Of a stretch of DNA of 64,000 bases, positions 14,816-37,126 are shown one piece after another (position 1 is the first letter of the stretch; each line of letters opens with the position of its first letter). Position numbers and translations under genes: made by a program. This DNA comes from Litomosoides sigmodontis (lineage: Eukaryota > Nematoda > Chromadorea > Rhabditida > Onchocercidae): contig OY718807.1 of NCBI GenBank assembly GCA_963070105.1, positions 2,051,001 to 2,115,000 of the forward strand, in the 5' to 3' direction. The notes under the pieces were generated by a model that saw nothing but the letters and a program-made list of their open reading frames with translations, was not told the origin of the DNA and ran no database searches.

Positions 14816-17800
14816 ATGTCGGCGAAAGCAGTTAGTGAATATACGGGCAAGGAATTGCTGTACAGACATCTGAAAGAATTGGAATTTGTCGAGAAGCCAC
14901 AAGCACTGAGAATTACGTCAACCGATTCATTCGATGCTGTGACAGACGCAATTGATTGGCTTTCCGATGATAAGGTATTTTGCTAAACCTGAAGGCGTAA
15001 TCTGTTTGGAAAGGTTAAGTGTTGTCTTCCCTTCTGCTTCTTGGTATTAAATTAGTTCATTCATTCTCTTTTTTCTGGAGAGAAAATTTTTGAAATGCAG
15101 GAGCATTAAAATTTTCAAGAATCACACTTTCGCTGCTTTAATTAATTCTGCTTTGAAAATTTTTATTGCCTTTATCTGTTCAAATTTATGAATAGAGAAT
15201 AGTGAATGCATTTGGAAAACGTACTATCTTGCTAATGATCTATGAGTGTTTTTAGGCCATTTTCTTAGTTCTTAGCAAACTGAAGTAGATGTAACAATTC
15301 ATGTTTTGTTTAACTACTTTGTTTTTTTGTTGGCTCAGTTCATCTCTTGGGTAATGTAACTCGATTTATTAAATCAAAATGTAGATGAATGAATTTATTA
15401 TTTAATAAAAGATAGATACCAAAGAATTTGTGTTGCATTGCAGAAAGCTGTAATTAAACCAGATCAGTTGATTAAACGCCGGGGTAAACTGGGTTTAGTG
15501 AAATGCGGAAGTGTGTCTGTCCTACGTGACTGGTTCAATGACGTAAAAGGTAAAAGCGTGCAGGTTTGTTTTGTAAGCTTCTGTCAAGTTTGTCCTCTTT
15601 CAGATGACTTCTATGAATCATTCACAGTGCTCACGTAGTACTATGTTTTAGATTGGTCAAACAATCGGAATTTTACGTAATTTCATTGTGGAGCCATTCT
15701 GTTACCATTCAGAGAGCGATGAAATGTATATTGCAATATTTAGCAGACGTGAAGATGACGTCATTCTTTTCTATGAACATGGAGGAATCGATGTTGGAGA
15801 TATTGATTCCAAGGTTGGATTTCAGCGGCTTATTAACTGGTCAACTTAATAGACAGGAAGTGTTATGGAATTTATTTGAGGCTCGTAAATTGTTTATCCC
15901 GGTGGATATGGATAGGCAGGACAATTTTATCGCTGATGATGATCTTGAGTTAATGATCGGCGCAGTTGAAAACCAGAAATTATCGTATGTTATACATGGT
16001 TTCGAATTCCTTGTGTTCGATGTTGTTTTAAAAAATTTATTTTGATCTTTTCTAAGAATGAAAATTTTCAAAATGGGGGACTATTTTAAAACAACCTGTT
16101 ACTTAAGTTCTAAATACCAATGCATGATTGTTTTCTTTCCAGGTTTTACGCGAATATGTTCTTAAGTTTATCTGTTAGACAGACTTCCCCTTATTCTAGA
16201 TTATCCCTGACAATCCTTACTTTGATTATTAGATGATAATGGCTTAATAATCGATGACGTTTTTCAATTGCAAATAATGACCTAGTGGTGATGACAAAGG
16301 AGAAATATGTTATATTAAGGACGCAAGTGTGTGCACAACTGGAATAATTTGATGCCTAAATTCTTTTTGGCAGAGTGAGTTATATAAACACATGCTTTCA
16401 GGTTTCTGAAAACCTTTGTAAAAGCTCTGTATCACGTGTATAAGGAGAATTACTTTACCTATTTGGAGATAAATCCATTTGGTAAGAATTCCTACAACGA
16501 AAATATTGCTATCGGAACATTTGTCACTTTTCAAATGGTTTTCACTTTAATAGTATGAATTTTTTTGCTTTTGGAAGCGAACTGGAAAATTTTCCAAAAT
16601 GTTTATTGCCTGGAATCTTGCAGTTATTTATGTTTTAGTTCTGATCAACAACAAAATTTACATACTTGACCTTGCTGCAAAACTTGATGAAACAGCGTTG
16701 TTCCTTTGTTCTGAAAAGTGGAAGACTAGAAGTGGAGAACCGATTGATTTTCCTGCTCCTTTCGGACGAGATAAAATGGCAGAGGTTCTTATGTTCATTT
16801 TGCAAAAAAACCTATGAGAATGAGGACGAAAATCTCTCACGCTTTTTTTTAGTGGCAAGCAGAAAAGTTTAAAAAATGCAGTAGCAGTTAGTGCATGGTT
16901 TTGTTTTTTGCAGGAGAAATATGTTGCTGATCTCGATTCAAAAACTGGTGCTTCACTGAAATTAACTATTTTGAATCGTCGAGGTCGCATTTGGACCATG
17001 GTAGCTGGTGGTGGTGCTTCTGTAGTTTACACGTATGTATCAAGTTTTTAGAACTAAATCTTAATTTTGGATTCTCTTCGACTTACTGCTTTACAGTCAG
17101 TTACTTCTTTCAGTGACACAATTTGCGATCTAGGAGGAATGTCTGAATTGGCAAATTATGGTGAATATTCGGGTGACCCATCTGAAATAATGACTTACGA
17201 ATATGCAAAGACAATACTGAATGTGATTACGGAAGGTTCACCACATCCGAAAGGCAAAATTCTAATTATTGGTGGCTCAATTGCAAATTTTACTAACGTT
17301 GCAAAAACATTTAAAGTAAGTTTGCTATCCTGTTTTTTATCGTATGAATGATAAAATGCCCTTACTCGAATTATGAATTATAGGGAATCGTAAAAATTAA
17401 TGAATTATAGGGAATCATAAGAGCGCTTGAGGAATATGTGAAACATCTACATGAACATAAGGTCACCATACACGTACGAAGAGGAGGACCAAATTATCAG
17501 GAAGGGCTAAGAAAAATAAAAGAAACTGGTTTGTTCCGTCACATTTCCTGTAATATATGGTTTTATGTCTGAATTTCATTACTTTTGTATTAGATGGTTC
17601 TGAACTTTGTCAGAGTTACACATTAATTTTATAGGTTCGCGCTTGAACTTGCCAATTCATGTATATGGTCCTGAAACCCACATGACGAGTATCGTAGCAA
17701 CAGCACTGGAATTGCGTCATACTCCAGATAGGCCCTTAGTTCTGCAAACTGCTGGACAATTTCCTTTTCCACTGCAAACAGATGTGAGTGTGGGTAATGA

Positions 17801-20800
17801 AAGTAACTATAAATGTTAGGAAATCGCTAATCTTTACTCTTAATATAGAAAATCTTTTAGACTGTGAGAACTACTGAGTCAAATTCTTCCTTAAATACAA
17901 CATCGCCGGCAAGGAAAGCCATGAAACTAGCAGCAGCTAAAGATGAACAGATGAAGACCAGTGATAATGGAATTAGACTAGAAGGCACCTTATTTGAAAG
18001 GAATACAAAGGCTATTGTATGGGGACAGCAAACAAAGGCAATCCAGGTAGACATGTTAACTGCAGTTAAAAATCTCGCTTTTTCATTAAAAAGTTATGCA
18101 AATTTTTTCGTTGCATTTCAGGGCATGTTGGATTTTGATTTCGTTTGTGGTCGTTCACAGCCTTCAGTGGTTGCCTCAACATATCCTTTTACAGGCGACC
18201 ATAAGCAGAAGTATTATTTTGGCCAGGAAGTAAGTTCAAGCTTCACTTTCCCATTTATGTTATTCCTTACAATCAAACGATTGTTAATCATAAATGCACA
18301 GCATTTTCTTTAAAATGTGTGCATATCTATGCTTTTTTTGCAGGAAATTCTTGTCCCAGTATACAAATCAATGAAGGATGCGTTTAATAAGCATGAGGGT
18401 GTTTCGGTGTTTATAACTTTTGCTTCTTTGCGATCTTGTTATTCAACAGTTCGGGAAGCTTTCGATTTCCCGCAAATTCGCGTTATTGCTATAATTGCTG
18501 AAGGCATGCCGGAAAATCAAACTCGGCAGTTGATTAAGGTAAGTTGATAGAATTTCATTCGTCCTTTTTTTCAAATTTAGGAATTCTAAAAGGCAGGACG
18601 ATTTTATTGCTTTCATTTCAGTTAGCAAATGAGAGGGGTGTTACACTGATTGGACCAGCGACGGTGGGTGGCATTAAACCTGGTTGTTTTAAAATTGGTA
18701 ATACTGGTGGCATGATAGACAATATATTGTCGCTTAAATTGTATAGGCCAGGGAGGTATCTTTTTGTTCAATTTTTAATGGTTTATTGATATAAAAATCT
18801 ATTAAAATGTTTATTAGCCGAAAACCAATATTACAGTGTTGCGTACGTTTCGCGTTCTGGAGGAATGTCTAATGAACTCAACAACATCATTTCTCAGAAT
18901 GCAGATGGAGTTTATGAGGGAATTGCCATTGGAGGTGACAGATATCCAGGGAGCACGTTTCTTGACCACCTTCTTCGATACGAGATGGATGACAGGTTAT
19001 TAACGAATATAGGTTAAGTAATAGGAATTAGTGAGTGAAAGTAAAAATGGAGTTCGTATGTGAATTGTTGAAAATATCACGGATATTTTGTTGAAGAGTA
19101 AAAATGATGGTTATGCTTGGTGAGCTTGGTGGTGACGAAGAATATAAAGTTATTGAAGCACTGAAGCAGAAGCGCTTTACGAAGCCTTTAGTCGCTTGGT
19201 GTATTGGGACTTGCGCAGACTCTATCACATTCGAGGTTGTTTGAATGAATGATATAATTCATTCAGTGCGTTTGATACGATTAAAATTAAAAATCGAAAA
19301 GCTGAATTAAGTTCTTTTTAAATCTAGGTTTCACTGTTTTTGTGAGATATAAGTCCTCCGTTTATTACTCTTTTTAATATTTTTACCACCATGGTTTTGC
19401 AGTGTTTTTACATGTTCAGATCCAATTTGGTCACGCTGGTGCATCTGCCAGCGTAAAAGCTGAAACTGCTACTGCTAAAAATTTAGCTTTGAAAGAAGCT
19501 GGAGCTTACGTGCCACGTTCGTTTGACGATCTAGGGGACGAAATTGCCAAAGTTAGTGCTCGTTGAATTCACTTTATCACTTGTGGTTGAATCTTGGCTA
19601 AGTAGTTTCCCTTTAGTTCTTGTTTTTATATAACTTTTTTTGTGTTTCAGGTTTACAAAGATCTTTTGCAAAAAGAAGTAATTGTGTTGAGAGAAGAACA
19701 GTTACCCCCTACTGTACCTATGGATTATACTTGGGCAAGAGTAAGCTTAACTGCTGCACTACTTTTTACTTTGTCAATCTTTTACACGGTATTTCACAGC
19801 GGGTACTTTATAGGAGTTAGGTTTAATACGGAAATCAGCATCATTTATGACTTCGATATGTGACGAACGTGGTGATGAACTGCTTTACGCAGGCATACCA
19901 ATTTCACGCGTACTTGAACAAGATCTTGGCATTGGAGGTGTACTTAGCTTGCTTTGGTTTCAGGTATATTTCTTTTTGTTTTTGAAAATCATTTAAGAAA
20001 ATGCTATATCTTTCAATTCAAAAAACGTATGTTTTGCTTTGGCTTTTCTCGCAATGCTCTATATGTTTGAATATCAAGATTCTTGCAGAAACGACTTCCA
20101 GATTACGCAAATAAATTTATTGAAATGTGTCTGATGATAACTGCGGATCATGGACCTGCTGTCAGCGGTGCTCACAACACGATTGTGTGTACTCGGGCAG
20201 GGAAAGATTTGGTGTCATCGTTGGTGTCTGGATTATTAACAATAGTAATTTTTTATTATGTCGAAGTTAATTTTATTAAATATATAAGATGCTGGTCTAT
20301 TTTAATTGATTGATTTTGACTAGGTGAACTTGGCTTTCATCCCTTTTTTTCTTGGTTATAAAACGTAAATTTATCCGAAAATATAACATTATTAGACTAT
20401 TAATGAGCTGTACTTAAGGTTCTTAATAAATTTTGAATTCGTTGAAATGTAGTATATTCAATTTAAATAAAATGCAAGAACAAATTAATAGATATTACGA
20501 TAGGGTGATCGATTTGGAGGTGCACTAGATGGTGCTGCACGGCAGTTCAGCGAAGCATTTGATAAGGGATTAAGTCCCATGCAGTTCGTCAATGAACAGC
20601 GACTTGCTGGCGAACATATTATGGGAATTGGACATCGTGTCAAATCGGTTAGCTCTTCCTTAATTTAAATGTAACCAGTATCAATTGATCGAGATCGGTA
20701 TTACTGTGTTACGATGTATGTAAATTTCCAGATCAATAATCCGGATAAGCGTGTTGACATACTGAAACGTTTTGTTATGGATCGGGAAAAGTTCAAGCAG

Positions 20801-21359
20801 AGAACTCCGTTATTGGAATACGCATTGAAAGTTGAGAAGATTACTACGTCGAAGGTATATTGAAATAATCTAATTGTTGAAAATTGAAAAGGACCATAAT
20901 TTTTGCTGTTTCTAGAAGGCAAATTTAATATTGAACGTTGATGGAGCAATCGGTGTCATTTTCGTGGACATACTTCGCTATTCCGGAATGTTTACGCCCG
21001 ACGAAGCACGGGAAATTATCGAAATCGGGACCATAAATGGGCTTTTTGTTTTGGGACGAAGTATTGGATTTATTGGTATGCTCTCTCCCATAAAATATTG
21101 GAATCTTTTTATGTATTCAGTGCATACTACTTACATAGGGCAGTGAGTAGACACTGGGCAGCTTTTTATCCATTTTTTATCCATTTGTTAAGCCTTATCT
21201 ATTAATCAGTAGTAATGAGTTATGAACAGAAATATATGAGTTTGTTCAGGGCATTATTTGGATCAGAAGAGGCTCAAGCAAGGACTGTATCGACATCCAT
21301 GGGACGACATTACATATATTTTACCAGCAGGGGAATTTAGCAATGATTTAAATGCATGA
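14816..21359 (+). CDS. ATP-citrate lyase (ATP-citrate synthase)
   Basis: Cytosolic enzyme that turns citrate, CoA and ATP into acetyl-CoA and oxaloacetate, feeding lipid synthesis and acetylation. Twenty-four exons: 14816-14974, 15444-15563, 15652-15813, 15881-15984, 16402-16481, 16639-16784, 16914-17032, 17114-17315, 17411-17528, 17635-17783, 17861-18046, 18122-18229, 18344-18538, 18622-18755, 18837-18995, 19097-19235, 19420-19551, 19651-19740, 19814-19963, 20089-20244, 20504-20647, 20732-20854, 20916-21075, 21250-21359. The phases close to 1114 aa (human 1101). The ATP-grasp/citrate half has [36 protein letters not shown] and [17 protein letters not shown] Ser/Thr-rich linker (454-515) lacks the mammalian RTASFSESR phosphosite. 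The CoA-ligase half has [17 protein letters not shown] and the phospho-His motif FGHAG (His765). The citrate-synthase-like half has [14 protein letters not shown] (His905) and GIGHRVKS. Both catalytic histidines are present. The intron at 15814-15880 could instead be 43 nt, adding EVLWNLFE. Confidence 0.97.
17374..17420 (+). repeat. 27-bp tandem duplication across a splice acceptor
   Basis: TGAATTATAGGGAATC occurs at 17374 and again at 17401, followed by GTAA and ATAA respectively. The second copy carries the acceptor used to start exon 9 of ATP-citrate lyase; use of the first copy would read three codons of the exon, then a few more, and hit TAG. Confidence 0.85.
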
Positions 21360-21431
21360 CTTTTAATAATTTTATCTTTGGTAAGCGATTGTTTTACAAC
21401 TTTAATTTTTACTTGGGCAGTTGCTGTTGGA

Positions 21432-21485
21432 GACACAAAAGCATACTACACCTAAAGTCAGGTGTGTGTAGTATGTTTTTGTGTC
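21432..21485 (+). ncRNA. Candidate hairpin RNA (microRNA-like) in the ATP-citrate lyase 3' region
   Basis: The arms GACACAAAA-G-CATACTAC (21432-21449) and GTAGTATG-T-TTTTGTGTC (21468-21485) pair over 18 positions with one G-U wobble. A further 4 bp (ACCT with AGGT) follow after a 4-nt bulge, enclosing a 6-nt loop AAAGTC. Size and shape fit a pre-miRNA, but the mature sequence matches no microRNA I recognise, and an unmatched transposon remnant could look the same. It could be released from the 3' UTR or made from its own promoter. Confidence 0.35.
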
Positions 21486-21788
21486 ATTTTTTCAGATTCC
21501 TTTCAGTAAATCACATTCCAAAATCATATGCAAATTCACAGAAATTAGCACACTGCTCTTTATTGATTGTTTTATTAGTTTCCATTAAAGTATTGTCAAG
21601 GGCGATTTACGTATTGTGTTGTTGTCAGGTTTCTTGTATTTCTTATTACGATTTCCACCCTTGACCTTGCTGGTAAACATCGTAATTATCACATAAAAAT
21701 CAACTTTATGAAAGCATTCATTTTGAAAGTTTCAGTTTCAGGTATACGCCATATTCTTTTTATGTTTCCATCACTTACAGCGCTCTGC

Positions 21789-21794
21789 AATAAA
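21789..21794 (+). terminator. Candidate polyadenylation signal of ATP-citrate lyase
   Basis: First AATAAA after the stop codon, 430 bp downstream. If used, the 3' UTR would contain the hairpin. Confidence 0.35.
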
Positions 21795-24499
21795 AGCTGC
21801 TAAGTTGGATTGCTTCAAATTCGGTCGATGATATTGTTGTTTTATCAGAGCGCAAATTAAAGTGGCACTGACATTCCTATGCGATCTCTCTCAAATATAA
21901 GTATAAAAAGCTCGATGGCGTTATGAAGTGTTAATCCAGCAAAATTTATTTTGAAAAATATCAATGCAATTAGTTCGTCAGTATATTGTGTTTGTCTTCT
22001 GCTTATTTTATGTTTGGGAAGAAAGACTTGCTCAGTCTTCCAGCAAAATTCTATGATTCTCCGTCTGAACTTTCCAGAAAATGATTTTATTCTGTAAAGT
22101 AAAATAAATGAAGGGTGGATTTCTCGAAAGGAAAAAATCAGCTGCTTGAATAACTGGAAGGAGTGAACGATGCTTTTGATGCTTTTTCTTCATTTCCATA
22201 GCATGTAACATGTAAGTCTTTCGGCAAATTCTTCCATATTTGCTTCAAATAAGATTATATTCTTGTCCATCATGGATTCCATTTGTTTAGTAGTTTTTTG
22301 GTTTTCATAATTTAATTTAACATGTGCTACCCTAGCCATGCCATATTTGATACTTTGAAATGATTGTTCGATTGCGGGGAAAGAGAAGGGTAGTGGGATT
22401 TCCGTATAACTTGTGTTGTATCATGCTAGCATTAAGATTATTAGCTGAAGCCTACTAATATTTTAAACTTCTGTTTAACATAGGTGGTTTTAATTAACAA
22501 AGCTATTTACTTTAGTTTGAAAATGTGCTTTCTGAATTCAGTAAATGTCAAAATATATATAATGTTCGTTGTAGTGTGCATCATATAATTAAGTCTAACT
22601 TTCCATGAGTTCCAGTGACATGAGTATTCATTTAGTTCACTTATTTTTATGCTGTCAAAAACTAAATTTGAAGTATTTTTTGATAACATTACCCCTTATT
22701 TAGCTCTACATATTCAAAGTCAATCATTGATGCATCTCTTTCGACGAGAAGAAATTCGTCAATCTGTTAGCGCATTTAAGGGTAAGGATGACATTGTTCG
22801 TTTCTGTTTTGGGAACATGGGAATTAGACTTCTTAATGTTTGTTTCCTATCTTGTTTTTTGCTTCACCAGTATCAAGTTGGTAGGAATTTGAATATGATT
22901 TTGACAAATTTATAAAATTGTAGCTAAGTTTCTCTCGAACATTTTTATCGTTCCAATACGTGTAAGTTTATAGAATGTATCATCTTCAGTGCTTCATAGT
23001 ATCTGATTTCCTAGCATACATGCATTCACATTGTTAACGTTAGAAATAAATTGCTAAGAAATTTGCTTGAATTAGCAACTCATATTCAATTATAATGATT
23101 AATTAATGATTAAGAAAATGCTTTACCATATGGACTTCAAATGAATGAATATATCAACTAAAAAACATTGAAATCAATCATAGCACACCGTTGATACTTT
23201 CTAAGCACTATTATCCAGAAACAGATCACTTCTAAATACACATGAACATAGAAAAAATTAGCAAAGTTCAACATCATTTTTTCTTTCAAAAAGAAATTTT
23301 TTTATTTTGAAAATTGAAGCGATGAATTATATGTTTTGAAACATTACTATTATCAGCTGCTATCTAAATTATGCCATTATCACTATCTCATACTATTCGT
23401 TTCATTAATTTACATTTGTCACATATCTATTATAATTTTTATCGGCGGTGTACCATCGTAGATTGTTGAATTTATGTAAATTATATTGGTCTGAAAAAAA
23501 AAATTTCCATACATACCGCCACATTCACACCCATCCGCTTTTCCACAGAGGAAAAGAAGGCCTTCTAGCATTGATTCAAATGAAATGATATTAGTAAGGC
23601 CTTGTGAGGCATGTTTGGCTCATTTCCTTCCTGGTTAGAATGGCCAAAACATTTTGCTTTCACAGGTCACCATTGTTACATTTACAAATTCTCTCCCTCT
23701 CTCTCTCATTCTCTCTCTCTCTCTCTATTCCAATTTTTCGGGAGTAATCCATCCGTGTGTTCAGTTAGCTATCTCACTGAAACGCTATAGAAGGAGCAGC
23801 TCTCATCCTTTTTCTCTTATCCATTTCTATGAAATGTTTGTTTAGCTCAAACTATCATCCGTCGTCACTTTCAGTAATATCTCTGTGATAAAAAAATACA
23901 TGGATTGATCTCCTACTCAATTTTTTAAAAAAAAAATGAAATGTGTTCTACCTAATTCGTTCATTCATTCATATACTGTTATTTATTATCATCATACTTG
24001 CTATCATTCCTTCCTTCTTATCTCTTGCCTTCTCTGCTTGTTTCAACAAGTAAAAGTTAATGACGAGGTTTTTTAAGTAAATCTCAAAGTTAATATTTAA
24101 ATTAAAATTGGACTAATTTTAGATCTCTTTTCAGTGATTAATTTTTTGAGTGTAAAAATAAGCAATTATTTCTTATTTTATTAATAATTCGTAGTAAGCT
24201 TTTGCAAGAATGAAACATGCAATCTAATTACATGTGTACAGTGATAAACGAAACATTAAAATCTTTTCATTAAAAAGTTTAAAAAAATTTTTTTCCGAAA
24301 TAGAAATGAAATGTTACAATTGTGAATGCAAAAAGACAAAGTGTTATTTCAGATTCAGTGGAAGTATAATTATGTAAACTTTGAAAATATTGTTCAAATT
24401 TTGCTGTTCTTACTAATTACAGTATTTGTCGTAATGGTGTAACCATAATGACTGGTTACTATCCAAACAGGTCAAATACGATTTCAATTCATCGAAATA

Positions 24500-24501
<2 letters not shown>

Positions 24502-24583
<82 letters not shown>
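24502..24583. repeat. (AT)n microsatellite, 82 bp
   Basis: Perfect alternating AT tract. It gives a spurious Ile-Tyr ORF on the minus strand and could extrude as a cruciform. Confidence 0.95.
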
Positions 24584-24586
<3 letters not shown>

Positions 24587-26230
24587 CAGTTCATCGATCA
24601 TTCTATAGCAATAATTGTTGTCAATAATTAAGTAATATTTTACAAGTTTCATGCCCGGAAATCACTTGCACCACTATCACAACCCAATTTCCACTTCAAC
24701 TTTTCATCTATTTTTGAAATATTTTCAAAATAGACGATCCTCGTTTAGTTGTCGAATTTTTATTCACTGTAATTGTTGATTGAAAAGAATCGAAATGATC
24801 AATCAATTATCGATTCCTACATATATTTATTTTAAAGTAATTCTCATCAAAAATTCAAAAAATAAGCAAAAAATAAATAAAACCTCAAAAAGTAAACACG
24901 TAATGTCATTTAGACCTACTTGGATTATTATTAGCTTATTACTACTATTTAGCTCAAAATTTTATGAAATTTGAAAGCATTTATAAATTTTTTGTGGAAG
25001 AAGAATGGATGAAATTTGTGCTGTGTTGCTAACGCTTCTCGTTGCTAGGCGATAAGCTAGAAGATTAACTGATCCATCAATGAATAGATGAACGATAAAG
25101 GTATTTGTAAATCTTTTCTCAATACTAATTAAAATGCTAACAAATTCTTATCAAATAGTACAAAGTGTAATTTTTAAATTTTGAACGATAATGATTTACA
25201 GTTTACTTCGAGTCTATTGTGATCGTATGCGCAATAATCCGACAAACTCACTAGTTCTTCCAATTAAAAAAAATTTTAATTATAAAAATGAAATAGCGCT
25301 GATCGCTATATTTATTGAAATCACTGACCTGTGCTCATTTCACTCTTCATTCATCCGTTCACTCATATGTTTTGAGCATTGTAAAAATTTTCATGCCAAA
25401 ATACGAATTTATTCGTTTGTAACTTATCCATTACACATTGTTAACCTATCCTTTCTCATCTCCCATAATTATTCATTCCTCTCTTTGTGTGTGTGTGTGT
25501 TTTTTAAACGAAAATTTTAATAGAAAAAATGAAATGCCTTTAATTGTCACCTCAGTTACCTTCATTTTAATTTTTATTCCTCCATTAACAGAGATTACTG
25601 TAATTCGCGTTGTCCTTTAACCTTTGCATTTGTCATTTTGATTCTTACATTTCACTCACTCTCCGCCTCCTTTTCTTTCCTCTTCATTTCATTGAAATAT
25701 TTCTTTCCTCTACTACAAAAGATGCGTGAAGCTGCGGTTTCTTTTTTTCCTCACGTGAAGTTAGTTTGTTGCGTAAAAGTAAATTATTTTTTTTTTTTTT
25801 TTTGCAAGTGATTAGGAGGAATGAGGGAGAGGGAGAGGAGAGATAGAGGAGGTTCACTAATCACTTTTTTTCCATTTACGAAATCACTTACATTATCATT
25901 TATCACCAAATTACTTACTTACTTTTAGAAAGCAAAAAAAAGCTCCAAATTTTTTGACAATTGTTCTCGTGCACATCTTGCTTCACATGGAGTATGAGGA
26001 AACGTTTCATAATTCACTTTCTAATAACTTACTGTCATTAATGATTATTAATTATTTTAACTAATTAGCACTATTCATCATATCTTCCTCATTGTTGGAA
26101 ATTATTTTCACACCGATATATTGCAATTACAATAATTTATCTCATCATTGATAGCATTTTCTTCTTCGTTCATTTCATTGAGAAAGAGCAATGCATCTCG
26201 TAATTTTGCTGACAATAGCGCCTGTTGCAG

Positions 26231-26244
26231 TCAGTGAATGACAG
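26231..26244 (+). promoter_or_regulatory. Candidate trans-splice acceptor and short leader of the BTBD8-like gene
   Basis: The sequence CCTGTTGCAG ends at 26230, 14 bp before the ATG, leaving a very short leader. That leader holds another ATG at 26238 that opens a 22-codon frame overlapping the main start. This fits spliced-leader addition, with the caveat of the overlapping upstream ORF. Confidence 0.4.
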
Positions 26245-35280
<9,036 letters not shown>

Positions 35281-36110
35281 GTAAATTATATTGAAATTTC
35301 ATTTAATTTCGATAAATCCTTCGTAATTATTAGTGAACATCTGATAGGTGCAGAAGACAGTAATAATTTTGTTCAATTCATTTATTTAGTAGGAGCAATC
35401 GAAATCATAGCAACAGCAGTGGCAGCACCAGCAACAACGAATTTCATTTAAGTACTCCTCGAAGGGTCACTTCAAAGTGCAGGGATATGATAATGTGATC
35501 GTTAACGGATAAATCAATGCTTGCGCTTACTCAATGCTTACATGTTGCAAATAAATAATTCTGCTTGTGTTGAACTCTGTTACAACGTAGTATAGAAGTA
35601 TGGATTAAATGATTCTATCATTCTCTGCATCAATCAATATTTTTCACAATTAACACTTTAATTTTCAAATGTCATAGGGATTATTAATAAATTAATATTA
35701 ATCAGTGAGAGGAGGAGATTGCTAGCATTGCAATCATATGATATATAATACTTGTAGCAAGAAGGAAAGTCTAAAACTAACAATTAGTAGTTTGGAAAGG
35801 AAGAGGAAAAAATTTTTGATAATTTATATTATTTTTGAAATTTTTAAAAGTTCATAATTCAAAGATGTTTCAAGCTGAATTAGCATAGTTGCTATGAGTT
35901 TCCTAGGTAATTTATTGATAAGCAGAAGCTGCTCACAGTGGCTGCTAGATATATTCAGTGAACAGGACTTTCTCCAGCATCCACATTTCATTTAGATGAA
36001 TGTTAAAATTAAGGAAATTGGAAAAAAATTGAAATTTTTCGTAATTCCATCCTAGCGCTAATGTTATTAATTCCGTACACTTATGTACATGTACGTATAC
36101 ATGTGTTTAC

Positions 36111-36116
36111 GTGTGT

Positions 36117-36163
<47 letters not shown>
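36111..36163. repeat. (GT)n microsatellite
   Basis: About 50 bp of GT dinucleotides, with a single GG interruption near its start. Confidence 0.9.
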
Positions 36164-36167
<4 letters not shown>

Positions 36168-37039
36168 GCGTATATGCGTTTAATATTCAAATTTTTTTTT
36201 TAATTAAATTAATTTATTCATGTCTTCTGTGCATCTACGTGTGTATGCGTATGTGTTTAATAATTCGACGTTTACTTTTTTTTTAATGAAATTAACTTAA
36301 TTGATTCATGTTTTTTTTCGATGTAAACGTTAGTTAACTGTCATGCGAGCAGCAACGAAGTGGATATTTCGACGAGAGTAAAGCGTCACTTACGTCACCG
36401 TTCTTTTCATAGCAAAAGGATTGCATTTGAATGAGTGAATCGATCATTCATTCGATCATTGATTATGCAAGTGAGTGAACAATCATTTAGCCATTGAATT
36501 GGTGGCGGTATTGTGATAGCGTAAGTGACAACAGATGCTTTCCTCTCCCATTAAATTTCATTTTTCATTTAATTCGCTCCAATGTTTTCTTTTTTTTTTT
36601 GAACAACAAAATTATGCAAAGTAATTAGTGCTAAGATGATGATTGCTATTATTATTAATATTATCGTGATAATGATGATGATGAAATTACTAATAGCTGA
36701 TTTTCTTTTCCTTTTTCCTCTAAAAATTATCACATTAATTTAAAGCTATGAAAAATTGAATAATTTTTTTAAGCGTTACTTTTCATCCTTAACTTTATCC
36801 TACTGCACACACCAATGATTCTTGAACTAACAAATCCCTCTCTCCCTCTCTCCCTCTCCCTCTCTCTCTCTCTCTCTCTTTCATTTCCACTTGAGAACAA
36901 CTACAATATTTTTTTGCTAAAGGAGAAAAATTTTTGCCTTGCATGGCTCATTTCGCTGTGATTCAAATCGAAGCAACAGCGTATAAACGATCTGCGCATA
37001 TGCAATAACCATTCCTTAAATACACACAGACAGATAGAC

Positions 37040-37041
37040 AC

Positions 37042-37072
<31 letters not shown>

Positions 37073-37126
37073 ACACAGACAGATAGACACCCACACACAC
37101 ACACAGACACACACACACACACATAT
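37040..37126. repeat. Compound (CA)n microsatellite
   Basis: CA dinucleotide runs interrupted by two CAGACAGATAGACAC blocks, one just before and one inside the tract, suggesting a local duplication of about 57 bp. Confidence 0.85.

Larger units (their letters stand above)
21360..26244. other. Intergenic region between ATP-citrate lyase and BTBD8-like gene
   Basis: The start is the probable 3' UTR of ATP-citrate lyase, with a hairpin at 21432-21485 and an AATAAA at 21789-21794. The rest holds a (CT)n tract near 23693-23726, an 82-bp (AT)n tract (24502-24583), poly-T near 25787-25803 and scattered short ORFs with no recognised homology. No gene was identified. Confidence 0.5.
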
